This document shows, piece after piece, positions 52,781-62,944 of a stretch of DNA of 64,000 nt. The first letter of the stretch is position 1. Each line of letters opens with the position of its first letter. The DNA lies in NCBI RefSeq assembly GCF_965208555.1, contig NZ_OZ242342.1, positions 744,001 through 808,000 on the forward strand. Direction: 5' to 3'. A program made the position numbers and the translations under genes. The notes below the pieces were generated by a model. The model was not told the origin of the DNA and did no database searches. It was given only the letters and a program-made list of their open reading frames with translations. Source of the stretch: Poriferisodalis sp965208555. Its GTDB lineage: Bacteria > Actinomycetota > Acidimicrobiia > Acidimicrobiales > Poriferisodalaceae.

Positions 52781-52810
52781 CGCCCGAGGCTCGCCGGGCG
52801 CGCGCTGGGG

Positions 52811-53686
52811 CTAGGGAGCGAAAATCCAGCTGTTCGGCTGGTCGCCGGTCTTGATGCGGCCTGCGGTGCGGCCAGCGAAGTGAGTGCCGATGATGAGACG
52901 GCCGTCGGCCCATCGCGGGTAGGCGTCGAGGCGGGTTGCGGTGGAGCTGCCGTCGCGGCTGTAGTCGGCGGAGGATGCCAGGTCGGGATGCGCGAACTGG
53001 AGGGGGTGGTGGGTCATGTCGCCGGTAATGACGGCGCGCTCGCCCGCCGATTCGATGATGACGCTGACATGTCCAGGCGTATGGCCAGGAGTCGATTCGA
53101 ACCAGACCTCCTCATTGATGCGGTGGTCGGGGGCCACGAGGTCGCCGAGGCCGGCGTCCATGACCGGCTCGACCGAGTCTTCGAACACGGGGCCATAGTC
53201 CTGCGGCTCGGCGCGCCAGTAATCGAACTCGTTCTTCACGAACAGGTAGCGGGCGTTGCCGAACGTGGGCACCCACTCGCCGCCGACGAGGCGCGTGTTC
53301 CAGCCGACGTGATCCACGTGCAGGTGGGTGCAGGCCACGGCGTCGATGGTTTCAGGGGCGAATCCGGCAGCAGTGAGGTCTTCGAGGAAGGGCGTGGAGA
53401 GCTGCTCGAACGGCGGCGCACCCGGGCGAGACTTGTCGTTGCCCACGCAGGTATCGACGACGATGCGCATGCCCGCCGATTCGACCACCAGAGAGTGCAT
53501 CGACAGGCGCATGCGCCCGTCGTCGGTGACGAAGTCGGGCCGCAGCCAGTCATAGTCGTCAATGAGGTCTTCCGCCCCCGGCAGCAGGACTGCGAAGGGC
53601 CAATGCACCTCCAGCTCGGAGATGCGGGTGATGCGGACATCACCCACCGTCCAGGTGATCGGCGCGGACTTCTCGACGGTCGGCAT
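52811..53686 (-). CDS. MBL-fold metallohydrolase
   Basis: A 291-residue MBL-fold enzyme with the HxHxDH motif in CTHLHVDHVGWN, later STPGHTPGHVSV and ITGDMTHHPLQFAHP (bridging Asp and His), and GTHFAGRTAG at the C-terminus. This set resembles quorum-quenching lactonase/alkylsulfatase-like and hydroxyacylglutathione-type MBL proteins; the substrate is undetermined. The ATG at 53686 has GAGGAG upstream. It converges with the acyl-CoA dehydrogenase gene 30 bases away. Confidence 0.87.
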   Translation of the reverse strand: MPTVEKSAPITWTVGDVRITRISELEVHWPFAVLLPGAEDLIDDYDWLRPDFVTDDGRMRLSMHSLVVESAGMRIVVDTCVGNDKSRPGAPPFEQLSTPFLEDLTAAGFAPETIDAVACTHLHVDHVGWNTRLVGGEWVPTFGNARYLFVKNEFDYWRAEPQDYGPVFEDSVEPVMDAGLGDLVAPDHRINEEVWFESTPGHTPGHVSVIIESAGERAVITGDMTHHPLQFAHPDLASSADYSRDGSSTATRLDAYPRWADGRLIIGTHFAGRTAGRIKTGDQPNSWIFAP

Positions 53687-53814
53687 CGTTGGAACTCCTC
53701 GTTGCGGCGGCGGGAGCGCAGCGCTGGTCCCCGCTGGTGCGGCGGGGTGATGTTGCGCAGCGCCTGCGACGCGCCACACTATTGCCGCCTTGCAGACCCC
53801 TGCCGTGCCGAACC

Positions 53815-54258
53815 ATGAACGAACCTGCTGACAACTCGCCTGATCCGAGCGATCCGACCCGCGGCGAGCGCTTCCGCGAAGCCGCCATCGCGGCCGAGCT
53901 GGAAACCGGTGAACGCGAGCCGACCCGTCAGAAGGCGTGGCGCAGTTCGATGCTCCGGCTGGTCCGGATGGGGTTCGGGTTCAGCGTGGTGGTGCTCGGC
54001 ATCATCATGATGCCGCTGCCCGGCCCGGGGATGCTGGTAGTCGCCGTGGGCCTGGCGATCCTGGCCCGTGACGCAGCATGGGCCGACCGGTTGCTTGGCA
54101 AGGTGCGAGAACGCCTGCCGTCCGACGCCGACGGCAAGCTGCCCCGCTCGACCATCGCAACGATGGTTCTGCTCGCCGCGGCGGGCATCGCCGCCTCCAT
54201 CTGGTTCACGGTGGGCGACATCAACCCGTTCGACGTGATCCTGTTCTGGCGCGACTGA
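53815..54258 (+). CDS. Small PGPGW-family membrane protein
   Basis: A 147-residue protein with a charged N-terminus and two hydrophobic stretches: MGFGFSVVVLGIIMMPLPGPGMLVVAVGLAILARD, which includes the PLPGPGM turn that names the family, and TIATMVLLAAAGIAASIWFTV. The family is of unknown function. The ATG at 53815 is the first start downstream of the divergent MBL promoter region (53687-53814), and the upstream in-frame sequence is not conserved in character. Its stop abuts the stop of the fumarase gene (54256-54261) with no gap. Confidence 0.8.
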   Translation: MNEPADNSPDPSDPTRGERFREAAIAAELETGEREPTRQKAWRSSMLRLVRMGFGFSVVVLGIIMMPLPGPGMLVVAVGLAILARDAAWADRLLGKVRERLPSDADGKLPRSTIATMVLLAAAGIAASIWFTVGDINPFDVILFWRD

Positions 54259-55908
54259 TCAGTTGATCTTTACGGGGGTGGAGACTTCGCTGTAGAAATC
54301 GTTGCCCTTGTCGTCGACGACGATGAACGCGGGGAAGTCCTCCACCTCGATCTGCCAGACGGCCTCCATGCCCAACTCGGGGTACTCGAGCACTTCGACC
54401 TTGCGGATCGAGTCCTTGGCCAGCCGGGCGGCGGGGCCTCCGATGGAACCCAAGTAGAAGCCGCCGTAGCGGGCGCACGCCTCGATGACTTGGCGTGACC
54501 GGTTGCCCTTGGCGAGCATCACGAGGCTGCCGCCGGCGGCCTGGAACTGCTCGACGTAGGAGTCCATGCGTCCGGCGGTGGTAGGCCCGAAGGAGCCTGA
54601 GGCGTAGCCCTCGGGTGTCTTGGCGGGCCCTGCGTAGTACACGGGCCGCTCACGCAGGTAGTCGGGCAGCCCGTCGCCTGCGTCGAGGCGCTCCTTCAGC
54701 TTGGCGTGCGCGATGTCGCGGGCGACCACCAGCGTGCCGGTCAGCGACAGCCTGGTCTTGACGGGGTGCTGGGTGAGCTGGTTGCGGATGGCATCCATCG
54801 GCTGGTTCAGATCGATGGGCACCACGCCGGTCGACAACTCTCGCTCCTCGGTTTCGGGCAGGAACCGCGCCGGGTCGGTCTCGAGCTGTTCGAGGAATAC
54901 ACCGTCGGCGGTGATGCGGCCGAGCGCCTGGCGGTCGGCCGAGCACGACACAGCGACAGCCACGGGGCAGCTGGCGCCGTGGCGGGGCAGCCGCACCACC
55001 CGCACGTCGTGGCAGAAGTATTTGCCGCCGAACTGTGCCCCGATGCCGAACTGGCGGGTGAGCTCGAGGATGCGCTGCTCCCATTCGAGGTCACGGAAGC
55101 CGTGTCCGGCCTCGCCGCCCGCTGTCGGGAGCGTGTCGAGGTACTTGGCAGACGCGTACTTGGCGACCTTCACGGCGAACTCCGCCGAGGTGCCGCCGAT
55201 CACCACCGCCAGGTGGTACGGCGGGCAGGCGGAGGTGCCCAGCGTGCGCAGCTTCTCGTCGAGGAAGCGCGTGAGGCTGTCGGGGGTGAGCAGGGCCTTG
55301 GTCTCCTGGAACAGGAAGCTCTTGTTGGCCGAACCGCCGCCCTTGGTCATGAAGACCAGCTCGTACTCGTCGCCCGGTGAGGCGTAGATCTCGATCTGCG
55401 CGGGCAGGTTGTTGCCGGTGTTGCGCTCGGTGAACATGTCGAGCGGGGCCATCTGCGAGTACCGCAGGTTCGAGGTGAGAAACGTGTCGGCGACGCCTTG
55501 AGAGATTGCCTCGGCATCGTCGAAGTCGGGATCGTCCGCGGTGCCGGTGAGCACCCGTTCGCCCTTGTGCCCCCAGACGATTGCGGTGCCGGTGTCCTGG
55601 CAGCTCGGCAGCACTCCCCCGGCGGCGATGTTGGCGTTCTTGAGCAGCTCGAGTGCGACGAACCGGTCGTTGGGAGACGCCTCGGGGTCGTCGAGGATCG
55701 CAGCGAGCGCCGCCAGGTGATCGGTGCGGAACAGGTGGGAGATGTCGCGCATCGCCTCTGCGGTGAGCAGCCGCAGCGCCTCGGGCTCGACCTGCAGGAA
55801 ACGCCGGCCCGCGACGTCGATCGTCGAGACGCCCTCGGACGTGAGGTGCCGGTACGTCACGTCTGCGGGACCCGTGGGCAACAGCTCCACATGGGCGTAC
55901 TTGCTCAT
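54259..55908 (-). CDS. fumA: Fumarate hydratase, class I (iron-sulfur)
   Basis: This 549-residue class I fumarase is the single-chain FumA/B type. It interconverts fumarate and malate using an oxygen-sensitive [4Fe-4S] cluster. The cluster Cys candidates are in LPSCQDTGTAIVWG, KYFCHDVRVVRL and GASCPVAVAVSCSADRQ. C-terminal family blocks include GPAKTPEGYASGSFGPTTAGRMD and EVEDFPAFIVVDDKGNDFY. The stop codon lies directly against the stop of the PGPGW gene. Many actinobacteria use the iron-free class II enzyme instead, so the clade or oxygen conditions may differ. Confidence 0.95.
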   Translation of the reverse strand: MSKYAHVELLPTGPADVTYRHLTSEGVSTIDVAGRRFLQVEPEALRLLTAEAMRDISHLFRTDHLAALAAILDDPEASPNDRFVALELLKNANIAAGGVLPSCQDTGTAIVWGHKGERVLTGTADDPDFDDAEAISQGVADTFLTSNLRYSQMAPLDMFTERNTGNNLPAQIEIYASPGDEYELVFMTKGGGSANKSFLFQETKALLTPDSLTRFLDEKLRTLGTSACPPYHLAVVIGGTSAEFAVKVAKYASAKYLDTLPTAGGEAGHGFRDLEWEQRILELTRQFGIGAQFGGKYFCHDVRVVRLPRHGASCPVAVAVSCSADRQALGRITADGVFLEQLETDPARFLPETEERELSTGVVPIDLNQPMDAIRNQLTQHPVKTRLSLTGTLVVARDIAHAKLKERLDAGDGLPDYLRERPVYYAGPAKTPEGYASGSFGPTTAGRMDSYVEQFQAAGGSLVMLAKGNRSRQVIEACARYGGFYLGSIGGPAARLAKDSIRKVEVLEYPELGMEAVWQIEVEDFPAFIVVDDKGNDFYSEVSTPVKIN

Positions 55909-55968
55909 TGCTTCATGCTAAGAGGCGAAGCCGTGGCCCGAGCGGCCCCGGCAGGCGAGAATGGCGGC

Positions 55969-56358
55969 GTGGCTGGTGTCGAGTCGATCAATGCGATCAC
56001 GTTGCGGACCGCCGACATGGCGGCGTCGGTGCGGTTCTACGAGGCTTTTGGGTTCCGGCTCAGCTATGGCGGCGACGACGCACCGTTCAGCACCCTGCGC
56101 AGCGGTGGGTGTTTCGTCAATCTGATCGCGGTCGACAGCCCGGCCGAGGCTGAGACCGGCTGGGGCCGCGTGATCTTCCACGTGGACGACGTGGACGCCC
56201 TGTATCAGCAGGCGCTCGATGCGGGCCTGGAGCCGCAGGCCGAGCCGCGGGATGCGCCCTGGGGCGAGCGCATGTTCCCCATCTTCGATCCCGCCGGCCA
56301 CGACCTCAGTTTCGCCAAGCGCATCCGCGCCTACGAGGTGGACCACCCCGAGCTGTGA
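55969..56358 (+). CDS. VOC-family protein, single module
   Basis: A 129-residue VOC-superfamily (glyoxalase/bleomycin-resistance-like) protein. It begins MAGVESINAITLRTADMAASVRFYEAFGF, then GGCFVNLIAV, FHVDDVDALYQQALDAGLE and IFDPAGHDLSFAKR. The GTG at 55969 starts at the first conserved residue; upstream in-frame sequence is antisense to the fumarase gene. No metal-ligand pattern is certain. It lies 34 bases before rarA. Confidence 0.8.
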   Translation: MAGVESINAITLRTADMAASVRFYEAFGFRLSYGGDDAPFSTLRSGGCFVNLIAVDSPAEAETGWGRVIFHVDDVDALYQQALDAGLEPQAEPRDAPWGERMFPIFDPAGHDLSFAKRIRAYEVDHPEL

Positions 56359-56392
56359 GCCCCCGCACCCGGCAAGCGCGTACCGTCGGGGC

Positions 56393-57769
<1,377 letters not shown>

Positions 57770-57785
57770 CCACAATGGGAGCACT

Positions 57786-58964
57786 ATGAGCGCGAACGCA
57801 GCAACCCTGGGGCTCACCGAGGTGCCCATCGTCGAATACGGCGATGTCGAGGACGAGATGGTCGCCTACAGGGCTGCGGGCACCGAGCGTGCGATGCAAC
57901 TCGGCAATCGTGGCCCGATCCGCTTCACCGGCAGCGGCGAGCTGCATCCCGAGATTGTCGAGGCGTACTCTCGCTGCGGCTTCTACGTGTTCACCGGCGT
58001 GCTCAGCGCTGACGAACTGGCCGACATCGAGGCCGACGTCATCGACCTGCTCGACAGTTGCCCTACCGGCCCGGATTCCGACGTCGACCGGCACGGCCGA
58101 CCGGCGCTCGACGCCGGCCGTGCGGGCAAGGCCATCTCCTTCGTCCGCCCGCTGTCGGATCCCTACGGCGGCACCGACGTGGCCCACGGGCGCCATCCGT
58201 TCAAGATGTTCGAGCCCGTAGCCCCCGACGAGGCGCCCGACTGGGTGGTGCAGGTCATCAGCGGCTCGCTGCAGTACTCCGAGGCCTGCCTGCGCGTGTA
58301 CGCGCACCCGGGCCTGCTGGGCGTCGCCCAAGCGCTGAACGGCCCCGATTTCACGCCGTTCAACGAGGTGGTGTGGATCAAGCATCCAGGCCTCGGCGGC
58401 TCGGTGGCATGGCACCAGGACGGCTGGACGCACTGGGACCATCCCGAGCTCGACGAGGGCACCCACGGCTTCAATTTCATGGCTCAGCTCTACGGCTGCG
58501 ATGCCGCCAACGGCCTGTGGGTGGTGCCCGGCTCGCATCGCAGGGGCAAGCTGGACATCAAGGCGATGTGCCAGGCGGCCGGCTCGGATCGGCTCCCCGA
58601 TGCCGTACCGCTCGTCTGCGATCCCGGCGATGTGGCGATCACCAGCCGCCAGGCCATTCACGGCTCGTTCGCGAACACGTCCGAGCGCCCGCGGGTCACC
58701 GTCAATTTCGGCTTCCACCGGCGTCGCTCGGTGCTGGGCGTGCGCAGCGGCGGCGTCCACAATCCGATCTCGCTGTACGACGCGGCCTACATCGCCGAGC
58801 GCTCTCGGGTGATCGGCTGGGCGATCGACGCCCGCAGCAAGCGTTTCGGTGACGAGACGCCGTTCGCGTACCAGCCGAACGCAGGGCGGGAGCACGAGTT
58901 CGTCTGGGACGACTCGGCCCGTGAGGCCATCAAGGATTACAACCTCAAGGACCTCGGCATCTAG
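57786..58964 (+). CDS. Phytanoyl-CoA dioxygenase (PhyH) family protein
   Basis: A 392-residue Fe(II)/2-oxoglutarate oxygenase of the PhyH family. The iron triad is visible as WHQDGW (His and Asp) and the later HGSFANTSERPR (His, with Arg for 2-oxoglutarate). VVPGSHRRGKLDIK is a family-typical loop. Such enzymes hydroxylate fatty acyl-CoA, ectoine-like or other small substrates; ectoine hydroxylases are smaller (about 300). The start ATG has GGGAG seven bases upstream. It shares a CTAG with the convergent ABC ATPase stop, a 4-base overlap at 58961-58964. Confidence 0.86.
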   Translation: MSANAATLGLTEVPIVEYGDVEDEMVAYRAAGTERAMQLGNRGPIRFTGSGELHPEIVEAYSRCGFYVFTGVLSADELADIEADVIDLLDSCPTGPDSDVDRHGRPALDAGRAGKAISFVRPLSDPYGGTDVAHGRHPFKMFEPVAPDEAPDWVVQVISGSLQYSEACLRVYAHPGLLGVAQALNGPDFTPFNEVVWIKHPGLGGSVAWHQDGWTHWDHPELDEGTHGFNFMAQLYGCDAANGLWVVPGSHRRGKLDIKAMCQAAGSDRLPDAVPLVCDPGDVAITSRQAIHGSFANTSERPRVTVNFGFHRRRSVLGVRSGGVHNPISLYDAAYIAERSRVIGWAIDARSKRFGDETPFAYQPNAGREHEFVWDDSAREAIKDYNLKDLGI

Positions 58965-60013
58965 GACTCGAGCGCGAGCACGGCGCTTGGGCCGATGTGC
59001 AGCCTCACGTTGTCGCCGACTGCGGGGCCATGGGGGGTGACGGCGTCCAGCGTCGTGGCGACGCCGCCGATGTCTGCAGTCAACCGCAGCTCGTAGCGAT
59101 CGCCGCGGAAGCGGCGCCGGACGACCGTGGCCGGAAGCTGCACCGCCCGGTTGTCGTCCGTCGGGTCTGTGCTGTGCGCAGCATCCACCACCTCGATGCG
59201 GTCCGCGCGCAGAACAAAGCTGCTGCGGTGCTCGGCGGCCCGGGCCAGGGCCGGCGGTACCTCAGAGTCGAACACGTTGGTGTGACCCAGGAACCGGGCC
59301 ACCTGGGCGGTTCGAGGATCGGTCCAGACGTCTTCGGGCGTGCCGATCCGCAGCAGGCGGCCCGAGGCCATCACCGCAATGCGGTCCGCCAGGGCAAACG
59401 CCTCGTGGTGGTCGTGGGTGACATGCACGGCGGTGACGCCGACCTGGTCCAGCACCGGCCGCAGCTCGTCGATGAGCCGTTCCCGCAGCAGCCGGTCCAG
59501 CGAGCCGAACGGCTCGTCGAGCAGCAGCACTCTCGGTTCAGGGGCGAGCGCCCGAGCCAGCGAGACCCGCTGCGCTTCGCCGCCCGACAGCGTGGCCACA
59601 TCGCGCTCCTCGAAGCCGGCCAAGCCGACCAGTTCGAGCACTTCGGCCACTCGCCGGCGCCGCTCGGCGAAGGGCACTCTGGCCATGCGCAGCCCGAACG
59701 CCACGTTGCCCTCCACGTCGAAGTGCGGGAACAGCACCTCGTCCTGGAACATCAGGCCGATGCCGCGCTGGTCGGGGCGCTGGCCGGTCAGGTCCTTGCC
59801 GTCAAGCTCGATGCTGCCCGAATCCAGCGGCTGCAGGCCCGAGGCTGCGCGCAGCAGCGTGGTCTTGCCGCAGCCCGAGGGCCCGAGCAGCACCACCATC
59901 TCGCCGTCGCCGACGGCGAGGTCCACCCCGTCCAGCGCTCTGAATCCGTCGAAGTCAACGCGAGCACCCGTGATCCGCAGCGTCCCGCCGCCTCGCCCGT
60001 CTGCCATGCGCAT
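58961..60013 (-). CDS. Orphan ABC transporter ATPase (spermidine/iron/thiamine-type importer)
   Basis: A 350-residue importer ATPase: Walker A GPSGCGKTT, signature LSGGEAQR, Walker B LLLDEPFGSLD, H-loop HVTHDHHEAF, and a C-terminal TOBE-like domain from about 250. It resembles PotA/FbpC/ThiQ-type subunits. No permease or solute-binding gene is adjacent, so its partners are elsewhere. The start is uncertain: ATGs at 60007, 60013 and 60025 are in frame and none has a good ribosome site; I use 60013. The stop TAG overlaps the PhyH stop on the other strand. Confidence 0.85.
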   Translation of the reverse strand: MRMADGRGGGTLRITGARVDFDGFRALDGVDLAVGDGEMVVLLGPSGCGKTTLLRAASGLQPLDSGSIELDGKDLTGQRPDQRGIGLMFQDEVLFPHFDVEGNVAFGLRMARVPFAERRRRVAEVLELVGLAGFEERDVATLSGGEAQRVSLARALAPEPRVLLLDEPFGSLDRLLRERLIDELRPVLDQVGVTAVHVTHDHHEAFALADRIAVMASGRLLRIGTPEDVWTDPRTAQVARFLGHTNVFDSEVPPALARAAEHRSSFVLRADRIEVVDAAHSTDPTDDNRAVQLPATVVRRRFRGDRYELRLTADIGGVATTLDAVTPHGPAVGDNVRLHIGPSAVLALES

Positions 60014-60092
60014 GACGCTACGCATTCGGTGACGCCAGCCTGAACAGGTTTCTTGACGCAAACTGAGGCCTCGCGGCGGGAAGGGCTGGGGA

Positions 60093-60857
60093 ATGACGGA
60101 ACGGCTGAGCGGACGGACGGCGTTGGTGACGGGGGCGAGCCGTGGCATCGGCGAGCACTGCGCCCGCGCGTTGGCCCGGGACGGTGCACGGGTGGCGCTG
60201 GCGGCGCGCACGACCGATGATCTGGACCGGATCGCGGCCGAGCTACCGCACGACCCGGTGGTGCTCCAGAGTGACCTGAGCGCGGAGGGCGCCGGGGCCG
60301 AACTGGCCACCGCTGCGGTTGAGGCGCTCGGCGGGGTCGACATCCTGGTGAACAATGCAGGCCGGGGTGAGCTGCGCGAACCGGGCGGCGATCAGGCAGT
60401 GCTGCAGTTGAACTACCTGGCCCCGCTGGAAACCACCCGGGCGCTGGCGCGCCAGATGGGCGAGCGCGGGCACGGCTCGGTGATCCACATGTCCTCGATC
60501 GCCGGTGCGGTCGGCGTGAGCGAGCTGCCCACCTATGGAGCGACGAAGGCCGCTCTGGATTCGCTGACCCGCTCGCAGGCGGCCACCTACGGCCGCTTCG
60601 GCATCCGGGTGAACGCCGTGGCACCGGGGCTGATCATCACCGAGATGTGGGCCGCGGGCCGCGAAATTCCGGGTCTCGCCGACGGACTCGAACGGCACAT
60701 CGCTCTCGGCCGCTGGGGCGTGCCCGAAGAGATCGCCGACGTGGTGGCGTTCCTCGCCAGCGATGAAGCCCGTTACGTCACCGGTCAGACCATCACGGTG
60801 GACGGCGGCTACCAAGGCGTCACGGCCTGGGCCAACTACCCCGCCCCCGGCTCCTAG
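60093..60857 (+). CDS. Short-chain dehydrogenase/reductase
   Basis: A 254-residue classical SDR with TALVTGASRGIG, NNAG and the YGATKAAL active site (Tyr, Lys). It ends GQTITVDGGYQG, as in 3-oxoacyl-ACP reductase-like and gluconate-dehydrogenase-like enzymes. A purine-rich ribosome site GGAAGGGCTGGGG precedes the ATG. It is divergent from the orphan ABC ATPase across about 80 bases, where TTGACG at 60053 could be a -35. The substrate is undetermined. Confidence 0.86.
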   Translation: MTERLSGRTALVTGASRGIGEHCARALARDGARVALAARTTDDLDRIAAELPHDPVVLQSDLSAEGAGAELATAAVEALGGVDILVNNAGRGELREPGGDQAVLQLNYLAPLETTRALARQMGERGHGSVIHMSSIAGAVGVSELPTYGATKAALDSLTRSQAATYGRFGIRVNAVAPGLIITEMWAAGREIPGLADGLERHIALGRWGVPEEIADVVAFLASDEARYVTGQTITVDGGYQGVTAWANYPAPGS

Positions 60858-60877
60858 AAGCCTCGGACGTCTCCGCG

Positions 60878-61783
60878 TCAGGCCTTCCGGCCAGCGAGCG
60901 AGACCCAGTCGTCAAGTCGGGCGGGGTCGGCCAGCTCGATGCCGTGGCGGCGGTAGGCGGCGGCGACTGCCGAGGTCTGTCCGGCCGAGATGCCGCTGAC
61001 CGCGAGCCGGCCGCCGGGTGCGACCCGAGCCGAGACGTCGCCGGCCAGCGCAATCAGCACATCGGCAGTGATGTTGGCGGCCACCACGTCGAAGGTGCCG
61101 AGCTCCGCGGCATCGACTGGAGCCGTGCTGAAGCGGGCCACGTTGTCGAGGCCGTTGCGCCGAGCGTTGGCCTCGGCCGCTGACACGGCAGCCGGCTCGA
61201 TGTCGATGCCCACCGCCTTGGTCGCACCTAGCCGGGCCGCCACAAGTGCCAGCACCCCGCTGCCGCACCCCACGTCGAGCACTCGCTCGCCGCCAGCCAT
61301 TTCCCCCGCGAACCATTCGGCCAGCAGCCGGGTGGATGGGTGGGTTCCTGCGCCGAACGCCCCGCCCGGATCGATTTCGACGGTCACCGGAGCTTCGACG
61401 TGCACCCAGGGGAAGCAGACTGCCAGCCGGTCCCCGACGAGCACCGCACGGTTGCGGTTCAGCCAGCCAAGCGCATGCGCTTCATCCGGCGGCCCCAGCA
61501 CTGCGGCGTAGCCCTCGGCACGCAGCCGTGCCACTGCTTCGCGGGCGGTGCGATCGTCGGCCACGCGAACGCGACTCACCCAGCGCCCCCGACTCAGCAA
61601 CTCCTGCGTCGCCGCGAGCGCCATCACGGCCAGCCACGCCGGCAGCGACGGACCGCCGACGCGGCTGCTTGGTGCCTCGCCGCCACCGGTCTCGCCCAGC
61701 GGGGCATCGTCGGCAACAACGACGCAGGCGCCGCCGAACTGCTGATCTCCCCACGGATTCGCCCACGAGCGCTGCTCGCTCAC
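60878..61783 (-). CDS. prmA: Ribosomal protein L11 methyltransferase (PrmA)-like
   Basis: A 301-residue PrmA-type methyltransferase. The C-terminal domain is clear: GGAFGAGTHPSTRL (PrmA signature), VLDVGCGSGVLALVAARLG, AVGIDIEPAAVSAAEANARRNGLDN and VAANITADVLIAL (ANI tripeptide). It should trimethylate L11 lysines and the N-terminus. The N-terminal ~110 residues are poorly conserved by eye compared with typical PrmA, so substrate choice may differ. The GTG at 61783 gives a family-like length; longer in-frame extensions exist. It is divergent from the SH3-like protein gene. Confidence 0.85.
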   Translation of the reverse strand: MSEQRSWANPWGDQQFGGACVVVADDAPLGETGGGEAPSSRVGGPSLPAWLAVMALAATQELLSRGRWVSRVRVADDRTAREAVARLRAEGYAAVLGPPDEAHALGWLNRNRAVLVGDRLAVCFPWVHVEAPVTVEIDPGGAFGAGTHPSTRLLAEWFAGEMAGGERVLDVGCGSGVLALVAARLGATKAVGIDIEPAAVSAAEANARRNGLDNVARFSTAPVDAAELGTFDVVAANITADVLIALAGDVSARVAPGGRLAVSGISAGQTSAVAAAYRRHGIELADPARLDDWVSLAGRKA

Positions 61784-61891
61784 TCCGGCAGTCTCGCCGC
61801 CGGGGATCCATGCCTCACGCAACAGCCGGCCGCTCGGCTTGGCGGCCAGTGCCACCAATGTGACGCTGAACTGCGATACACGTGAGTAACC

Positions 61892-62872
61892 ATGACGAAC
61901 AGATTCGTGGCGGCCATGGCGTTCGCTGCACTGGTGATCTCGGTGCTGTCGCTGTTCGTTGCCCTGAGCGCCACCACCGACGAACTGACGCCGCCGACCG
62001 GCGATCCGTCGCCTCCGACCACGACCCCGCCCAGCGACGAGACTGCAGCCGCCGCTGCCGCCGCAACCACCACCACCACGACGAGCTCGCCGCCGGTTGT
62101 GGCGCAGCCCACGATTCTGACCACAGCGACGACCGCTCCCCCTCCCACCATCTCGGTGCCGCCCACCTCGGCGCCGCTGCCGGGCACGCCTGCCGAGTTC
62201 GGGCCGGCTGCCGGAGCCCCGCTCGGCGTGATCGGCGTCAGCCACGACGACTTCCTCAATGTCCGTGACGTGCCCAACGGCAGCGTCGTGGCCACGCTCT
62301 CGCTGCGCATCGCGCACGGCGACCCCGCCAACAGCAAGCTGCAGGTGGGCGATGCCGCTGCCGAGGCCACCGTCGCGACGCTGAGCCTCGACGGCATCAC
62401 GGCCACCGGTCGCACCCGAGATCTGGCCACCAGCACGTGGCACGAGATCCAAGCCGGTCCGGTGATCGGCTGGGCCAGCAGCAACTACCTCGCACCGTTG
62501 TCGCCCAACGTGCGGCTCGACGTGACCGACCAGATCCTGAGTGCCGTGGGCAGCGCCCCGACGGCGGCCACGCTGACCGAGCTCGCCAACGTGGTCACTG
62601 CCGAGTTCGCATCCGACGAACCTGCCTCGCGCATCCGGGTGACGGCCCCGCCGAGAGCGATCGACGGCTTGGCCGAGATCACCGTCGACGTGATCGGGCT
62701 TCCCAATGACTCCGTGCGCGGCTACCGCCTGCTGATCTCCGCCGACCCGGCGGGCGACTGGAGGGCCGAAAACCTCGACACTGCCGGGGGCCCGTTCACC
62801 TTGCGCAACGTGATGGCGACACCGCTGTGCTACAGCCACCGAGGCACCGGCGACGGCGGTCTCTGCAACTGA
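61892..62872 (+). CDS. Membrane-anchored SH3-like protein with Thr/Pro-rich linker
   Basis: A 326-residue envelope protein: an N-terminal hydrophobic signal or anchor (AAMAFAALVISVLSLFVALSA), a Thr/Pro/Ala-rich linker (about residues 30-105) with a TTTTTT run, then a bacterial SH3-like segment (about 110-200, with FLNVRDVPNGSVVATL and GWASSNYLAPL). A C-terminal globular part ends with RNVMATPLCYSHRGTGD. Such layouts are common in cell-wall-binding proteins; peptidoglycan binding is inferred from the SH3-like domain only. A candidate ssrA promoter begins inside its 3' end. Confidence 0.72.
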   Translation: MTNRFVAAMAFAALVISVLSLFVALSATTDELTPPTGDPSPPTTTPPSDETAAAAAAATTTTTTSSPPVVAQPTILTTATTAPPPTISVPPTSAPLPGTPAEFGPAAGAPLGVIGVSHDDFLNVRDVPNGSVVATLSLRIAHGDPANSKLQVGDAAAEATVATLSLDGITATGRTRDLATSTWHEIQAGPVIGWASSNYLAPLSPNVRLDVTDQILSAVGSAPTAATLTELANVVTAEFASDEPASRIRVTAPPRAIDGLAEITVDVIGLPNDSVRGYRLLISADPAGDWRAENLDTAGGPFTLRNVMATPLCYSHRGTGDGGLCN

Positions 62873-62896
62873 CCCGTCACAACCCATCGCTAGGGT
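62869..62896 (+). promoter_or_regulatory. Candidate ssrA promoter
   Basis: CTGACC (62869-62874) and TAGGGT (62891-62896) are 16 bases apart, about 49 bases before the mature tmRNA 5' end. The -35 overlaps the stop region of the SH3-like gene. The match to consensus is only partial. Confidence 0.33.
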
Positions 62897-62944
62897 GGTA
62901 CGCCGCCGAAGGAGCCTGCACAGCGTGGGGTCCGCAACCACCTT

